This document shows, one piece after another, positions 58,486-64,000 of a DNA stretch of 64,000 nt. The notes under the pieces were generated by a model. The model was not told the origin of the DNA, made no database searches, and was given only the letters and a program-made list of their open reading frames with translations. Source of the stretch: Castor canadensis. Its lineage: Eukaryota; Chordata; Mammalia; Rodentia; Castoridae. Both the position numbers and the translations under genes were made by a program. The stretch spans positions 95,411,042-95,475,041 of the forward strand of contig NC_133392.1 of the NCBI RefSeq assembly GCF_047511655.1, read 5' to 3'. Positions within the stretch are counted from its first letter, which is position 1. Every line of letters starts with the position of its first letter.

Positions 58486-61392
58486 CTTATCAACACTTTT
58501 TACTTTTTTTGATTTATGTAGTTTTAGTATTTATAAATCTTGAGTCACATACATTTTGAGCTTTCACTATTAATTTATTTATTAACAATCTTACTTCTTG
58601 AAATATGCTATAAAATCTCAAGGAAAGAACTTTATCTTACCACACTCTGCCCCTCAGTATCTTGTGGGAAGTGTTAATTACTTAAATAACAATACCATTA
58701 GATACATATTATGTCATTTGTTCAAATCACACTGCACACTTTTTCAAAAAGACGGAAAGGTTTTACTTTTTTTAAAGATGGAATTCTAAGGAAATGTTCT
58801 GTTAATATCAAACCAAAATGAGATTCTTAGAAGAATTGTGAGGCCTAATTTGAAGCTAATTAGTTCAGCAAAGGTACAGTGATTACCATAAATTGGATGA
58901 TGATTGTAAAACAGCTACTTTATTTTCTTAAAGTAACCCTTTTTTGGCCTCATGCCTACTCCTAGTATTTGTGAGTGGCTCCTTAGTTAGGTCTATGCTC
59001 AGTGGTAGAAAATGCTGGAACTTTCTACAAATGTGCTCCCATAGCAACCTTTCCCAGTCCACATTACAGCATTCACCACATTCTCATTTTGTCTTAACAT
59101 GTATTTAACTCTTTGATGGTGAGAAATAATACTTTACATATCACAGGACCCCAAGCTCTAATAATACAAGTTTGTCATTTGATTTTATATAGACTAATAA
59201 ATAATATTAATTATGAATAAACAGAAAATATTAAGAATAGCTTTAGCATTTAGTACCAAAATCTTTTACTCCTATATGAGAAAAGCAACTCACAACAGTT
59301 TTTTTTTCTCCCACATTCTTTTAAAGTCCTGCATGTACTTATTCCAACAGTCAGTATTATTTGGGTAAGATGTCTGTGGGTAGTGAGCCATTTTATTTTA
59401 AGATGTTCTTTTTGCAAATACTTAGTAAATGGATAATGTGCAAGAAATTTCCAAGTTGGAGAGATGACTCTGAAAAATCAAGGTATGTAGTATACTCAAG
59501 AAAGATAATATGCTTCTTGAAGAAACCTCTTGAGAGTTTTCTGTAAGTGACCTGGCAGCAATTATTTAGCTGATACATGCTGTTTAGAGTATTTCTTTGA
59601 CATGACCTGCTACAATAGAAGAAGCCACCCTACGGAGGCACTTATCACAACTGTCATGTTTTGTTCTTTGCCAAGGATTTTAAATCCCTCCACAAATAGA
59701 ACCCAAGAATCCACTGTAGCTCATGTCCTGTGTTTTATGTAGTACACCTCTGACATTCTGAACAAGATCAATCAATCAATTTCTTCCACCAGGAACTGAG
59801 TGTTCATGACATCACCATCATGACATCCTGTTCTAGAAAACCGATCGAGCTTGACCAAAATGAGCAGCAATTTATTTTCAACAAGGGAGGCTTAGTCTCT
59901 ATAGGGTTTTAAATATCAGATACTACTGTTGGTGTAGGTCCAAGAGTACCTATATAGAGCCAAGAAAGAATGGTTAAGGAGGATCAATGTGCTCATTTTC
60001 AATAAATCACTCAATTAATCCAGGTGGGACTCTGCAGCTGTGGGTAGAAACCAAAAGGAGATCATTGTTTATATTTAAAAGTGTAAAAACAAAATCTATT
60101 TTTTAAAATCAAGGTTCAGGAGGACTGACTGATGAAGGAGTAGTAGAGAAAAGCATAAATTTTGGGATGAGAAAAACTTTTGTCACCTCTGCCCCTCATT
60201 CATTTCAGTGAAGCCCACATTTCAAATACAGTCTGGATGGAATATTCAGTGCATTTTATACCACTGGTATTTCATTAAAAGGGGCTTCCTTTGCATCTAT
60301 TTATGAAAAAATAGTCTCTTTATTATTTTCCTAAGCATTGTTTTTTAGCTATAATGTCAATATGAACTAATGAAACCCTCTCTTACTATGGGTTTTGATT
60401 ATATATATGCAATTTGAACCTCTTTCAGCACATGCAGTTATATTACTTGGGCTTAATAGCCTCCTCAGGCAAAATAATACTATGTATGAATGTTAAATTT
60501 TCCAAGAATATTTAACAAGCATAATACTAATTATAATTTTTATAATGCCTATATATTTTTGTTAGAACAATGTCTATAAACTCATGTCCCTGAGTAAATA
60601 AAAATATTTCTAGATAGTTGACTGTATAGTATGTTTAGCTTGCTGACCTTTTTACTTGTGGCCTTTCAATATTAATTTGAATACACATTAACTTAAAATA
60701 AGGTATATATTGTCAACTGTGTGCATTGTGAGATTCTTGGTTATTTGAATGGAGACAAAAACAGAAAAAATAGTGATATCAACATACTAGCTATTGTATT
60801 GCACGTGCTATGTAATTAAAGCAGAAATAATTAGTGTGAAATGAAATGGTGAACAAAGGTTGCAAAATGTTCACAGAAATTTGGGGAACATCTTTTATAG
60901 TGTTAGTAGTAGGAAATCGGCAGCATATTCCACAGTGTAGTAATGATATGAACAAAGATACAGTGTTTGGAACAAACATTACATGTTCCTTTAGAAGTGT
61001 TTTTAGAATTCCAGAAATAGTGTTTCTCAAACATATAGCTGAAGCTGAAATCTTGGAAGGCTTCTAAAGGAAATATTTTGAATTTTCACCTAGACCTCTT
61101 TAGAGCAGATCCAAAAAAGTCTTTGGTTATGCATAAAACACTTTGGGAACCACAGTATATGGGTACATTTGTGGATGTGAAATTCATGAAGCCCAATCAG
61201 TACTGGCATTTCCTTTCCAAACACAAAGGAAAATTCTAAGGAAAGTATCACTCTCTCATTTTTGGGAAAAGACATTATTCCTAAGTGGTACAAGGCAAAA
61301 GTATTAGAACCCACTTGACCTTCATTAGGATCCTAAGGGCAAGTTGCTCTGCTGTTCAAGTTTTGCTCAGTTTTAATCTATTCCATTTTGGT
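58486..61392. other. Non-coding stretch
   Basis: AT-rich with no coding evidence. ORFs of 60-80 residues at 59,361-59,578 and 60,791-61,314 have no recognisable domains. Confidence 0.5.
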
Positions 61393-61466
61393 ATTTCTTT
61401 TTTATTTTTTTGGTGAGGATGTTGTTTGAACAGGCAGGTGTTCTACCACTTGAGCCACAACTTTAG
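61393..61466 (-). mobile_element. ID-like (tRNA-derived) SINE fragment
   Basis: 'TTTTTTTGGTGAGGATGTTG', 'TTTGAACAGGCAGGTGTTC', 'TACCACTTGAGCCACAAC' is the reversed tRNA-derived half. Confidence 0.65.
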
Positions 61467-61483
61467 CAGTAGCCCATTCCATT

Positions 61484-61675
61484 CCATTTATTTTATTTAT
61501 TTACTTATTTATTTTTGGAATACTAGGGCTTGAACTCAGGACCTACACATTGAGCCATGCCACCAGCCCATTTTTTGTGATGGGTTTTTTAGAGATAGGG
61601 TCACTCGAAATACTTTCCCGGGCTGGATTTGGACCATAATCCTCCTGATCTCTACCTCCTGAGTAGCTAGAATTA
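61484..61675 (-). mobile_element. B1-dID-like composite SINE with target duplication
   Basis: ATTT-rich tail side, then tRNA-derived half ('GGGCTTGAACTCAGGACC', 'ACATTGAGCCATGCCACC'), then B1 half ('AGATAGGGTCACTCGAAATA', 'CCTCCTGATCTCTACCTCC', 'GAGTAGCTAGAATTACAG'). Flanks CAGTAGCCCATTCCATT (61,467-61,483) and CAGTAGTCCATTCCATT (61,676-61,692) are a 17-base target duplication with one difference. Confidence 0.88.
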
Positions 61676-61692
61676 CAGTAGTCCATTCCATT

Positions 61693-62119
61693 TTGAAGGC
61701 AGTGATCATGTCTTCTTAGATTATGGTTATTTCGGTACCTAGCTTTCAACAAATTACCATTCTTGTGAATAGAAGGTGATGCCATTTATTATCAGTTAAA
61801 TGCAATAATGCTAATCTCTGAAAATACATGTAGAAATGCTCAACACTATATAGCTAATGATTCAATTCTAATAAAAAACAGCCAATCTGTAAAACTTCTG
61901 TTCCCAATCTAAATTTTGTGGCTAGAACAATAGAAGACAAAAGTCTTTGTCCTCAAACATCTTATTGTTTTATGGAAAGAAAAGAAAATAAATGGAGAAT
62001 TTTTATAGAGAAAGGAGCTTAAGATGACATGGGAAACATGTAAGAAAGATGCAGTACTCAGATGAAGCACAAGGCATGCTCCATGAAGGCTTCTCTGAGA
62101 ACAAGGCATGACATCCAGA
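61693..62119. other. Non-coding stretch
   Basis: Nothing recognised. Confidence 0.5.
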
Positions 62120-62508
62120 TTAACTTCCTAAGGTTGCTATAACAAATTAATACAAAGTGGGTTAAAATAACAGAAATTTATTTCCCCCATTCAGGAATCT
62201 AAGAGGTCAAAATCAAGGTGTTGGCAGTGGTATGTTCCCTCTGAGCCTGCTGGGGAAAATTCTTCCCTTGCTTCTTCTGAGCCTCCCAGTTATTCTGGGC
62301 ATATTATCTGCCTACATTTTCATATGGCCTTTATCACTTTGTGTATCTCTATATTCCCTGTCTTTTTAATATGATGACACCAGTATTAGATTTCACGCAC
62401 AACCCCAATTCACTACAATCCCATCTTAATTAATTACAGATAAGATCACATTTGGAGGCTCTCACTGCACACAGATTTTTGGGAGACACTGTAGAACTCA
62501 CTATAACA
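62120..62508 (-). mobile_element. MLT1-type ERVL-MaLR LTR, reversed
   Basis: 'TTCCTAAGGTTGCTATAACA', 'ATTAATACAAAGTGGGTTAAA', 'ATAACAGAAATTTATTTCC', 'AAATCAAGGTGTTGGCAGTG', 'CCTTTATCACTTTGTGTATC', 'TAATTACAGATAAGATCACA', end 'CACTGTAGAACTCACTATAAC'. The reversed order is complete. Confidence 0.8.
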
Positions 62509-64000
62509 AAATGAACTACAAGTAAAGGGTGATCTGACCAAGAAGGTGGTGTTGAATTCTGCATTGCTGTCATTAACCTGGTCATTTTAATGACTGTGTT
62601 ACTTCATCGTCACTACTGTCTACATGGAAAGCCTAGACAGAATATCACTTTATATTCTTGGGAATTCTATAGTTTTTCAGCTCCTAGATGCTATAGTTGT
62701 GTAGTCCTGTGTAAGTAAGACATGATCACAGACAAAAATCTCTCCAGTCTTGTAGCATCACTGTATGGGAGAATCATTTTAACTTCTAGACTCATGAATC
62801 CTTAACAGAAACTGAGATCCCAGTTGTACTTCCTCACCAGAATAGAATTTACTTGGCTTTGTCTTAACAGACAGAGGCTTAATATCATCTAACGTGTTTG
62901 TGGCTGTGTCTCTCCAAAATCAGGAACAATGACACTGATATTTCTCTTTTCACTCGTACAGTAGCATATATCAGAAATGGTGCTGAAGGAGGATTTGATG
63001 AAGGCAAATAAAGAACTGTGGTTTGTTTAAAATTGATGAAAGGAAGCTTGCATGCTTCACTTGCTTTTCATGCTTTCATTCTCACTCAGTTTTTCCAATA
63101 GAAACAGCTTTTTTTCTTTCCAATTTCTAAAAAAAAATGATCCAGAAAAAATAGTTCATTTAATTTCCTAAGTTCAACAGCACTATAGACTAAGCTTCCC
63201 ATATACAAATTGCAGTCTTTTGAAAACCCCTAGTGGTTTGCCTGGTATTACTGAGTTTTTCTTTCACTTAACTTGCCAAACAGACCAAGATATTGCCTAC
63301 ATCTTTCTATAGAAACAATATTTTCTTTTCACTACCTTTACTCTGCACACTATGACATTCTTGTGGATTAAATGACTTCCGATCTCTTAGTCATCTATTC
63401 CATTGGGAGAAAATGGAATTAGCAGAGGAATAAATATATGGGTTATAGCACCTTTAAATACCTTCTTAACAGGTTGTTTTGACTGCCTTATCAAATGACT
63501 TACAAATTTCAATCCAATCCGTGTTATCTTTATTTAAATTGGCCCATTTCCATTCCTGACTTTTCACTAACCATGGGCTAACCAAGCAAGAGGAAAGTAA
63601 AGAAGTGAATTGTATTTGCTTATGGAAGACCTACTAGTCTGCAGGCAGTAAGTAATGGCTAGTTTATCTGAATGTAAAGCAGAATTAAATCAACCAACTT
63701 GGTAAAACAGAATTTTAAGTGGAACATTCTTCAAATGATATACTAAAATTACTTCCAAAAGTAGTGCCTGTATTTATTTTAAAATGAATATTATCATATT
63801 CTCATATTTAGATGCATTTTGGATCCCATACATGTTGAACATTTAAAACAACTATTTTAATGAAGTGTTGTAATATCACATCTTCTGAAAATAAAGGTTT
63901 TTACATATTTGACAGTAACTTCTAGTATTACATTTACTGAACATTCTCTCATATTTGAGATATATCTACAGATGTATATGCTATTTTCATTTTTGTTATG
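62509..64000. other. AT-rich non-coding stretch to the window end
   Basis: No gene, RNA gene or named repeat was seen. Confidence 0.5.

Overview
The window looks like AT-rich, CpG-poor, intergenic nuclear DNA of a rodent, with no intact protein-coding gene, no tRNA or rRNA gene, and no bacterial-type feature. The open reading frames are all short (145 codons or fewer). The only ones that match known proteins belong to decayed copies: a LINE-1 (L1) and an AP3S2 retropseudogene. The best lineage clue is a composite SINE in which a 7SL-derived B1-like half is fused to a tRNA-derived ID-like half (B1-dID type). Recent-looking L1 3' ends and many ERVL-MaLR LTRs accompany it. From memory of family distributions this fits a squirrel-related or castorimorph rodent, most likely beaver-like (Castoridae), but that placement is an inference.

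Layout. 0-11.8 kb: AT-rich spacer with old L2 pieces, MaLR LTRs, a tRNA-derived SINE piece, and an L1 insertion whose two halves point in opposite directions (6.5-7.4 kb, twin-priming signature). 11.9-17.3 kb: a dominant plus-strand L1 with its 5' end, ORF1, ORF2, G-rich 3' UTR and A-rich tail. It is dead: stops in both ORFs, a changed reverse-transcriptase catalytic residue, and two internal deletions. 18.7-26.4 kb: a graveyard of nested repeats, including a MaLR LTR split by an L1 3' end and another split by a 350-bp block flanked by similar A/T-rich tracts. 26.4-43 kb: mostly repeat-poor AT-rich sequence with a composite SINE (28.3 kb), an ancient CR1/L3 fossil followed by an L2 fossil (33.9-34.6 kb), MIRs, a GC-richer block of unknown origin (37.4-37.8 kb) and a strong match to the CTCF motif (41.1 kb). 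43.2-45 kb: an old L1M copy interrupted by a SINE with a perfect 10-bp target duplication and by a younger L1 3' end. 45.6-46.2 kb: a MaLR LTR and a B1. 47.1-49.06 kb: a minus-strand, 5'-truncated processed pseudogene of AP3S2 with a long GC-rich 3' UTR, a polyadenylation signal and a short A-tail. 50-64 kb: a CT/AT/GT microsatellite, old L1M and L1 ends, four MLT1-type LTRs and a pair of minus-strand SINE pieces, separated by unique AT-rich sequence.

No genes here act together in a pathway. Apart from one candidate CTCF site and possible unrecognised regulatory sequence, what can be read is the history of insertions. No new biological system was found. The most informative observations are the layered insertions, the AP3S2 retrocopy, the L1 structure and the CTCF-like site. 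Repeat names come from recall of family consensus features, not from a database search. Boundaries of old copies are good to tens of bases at best.
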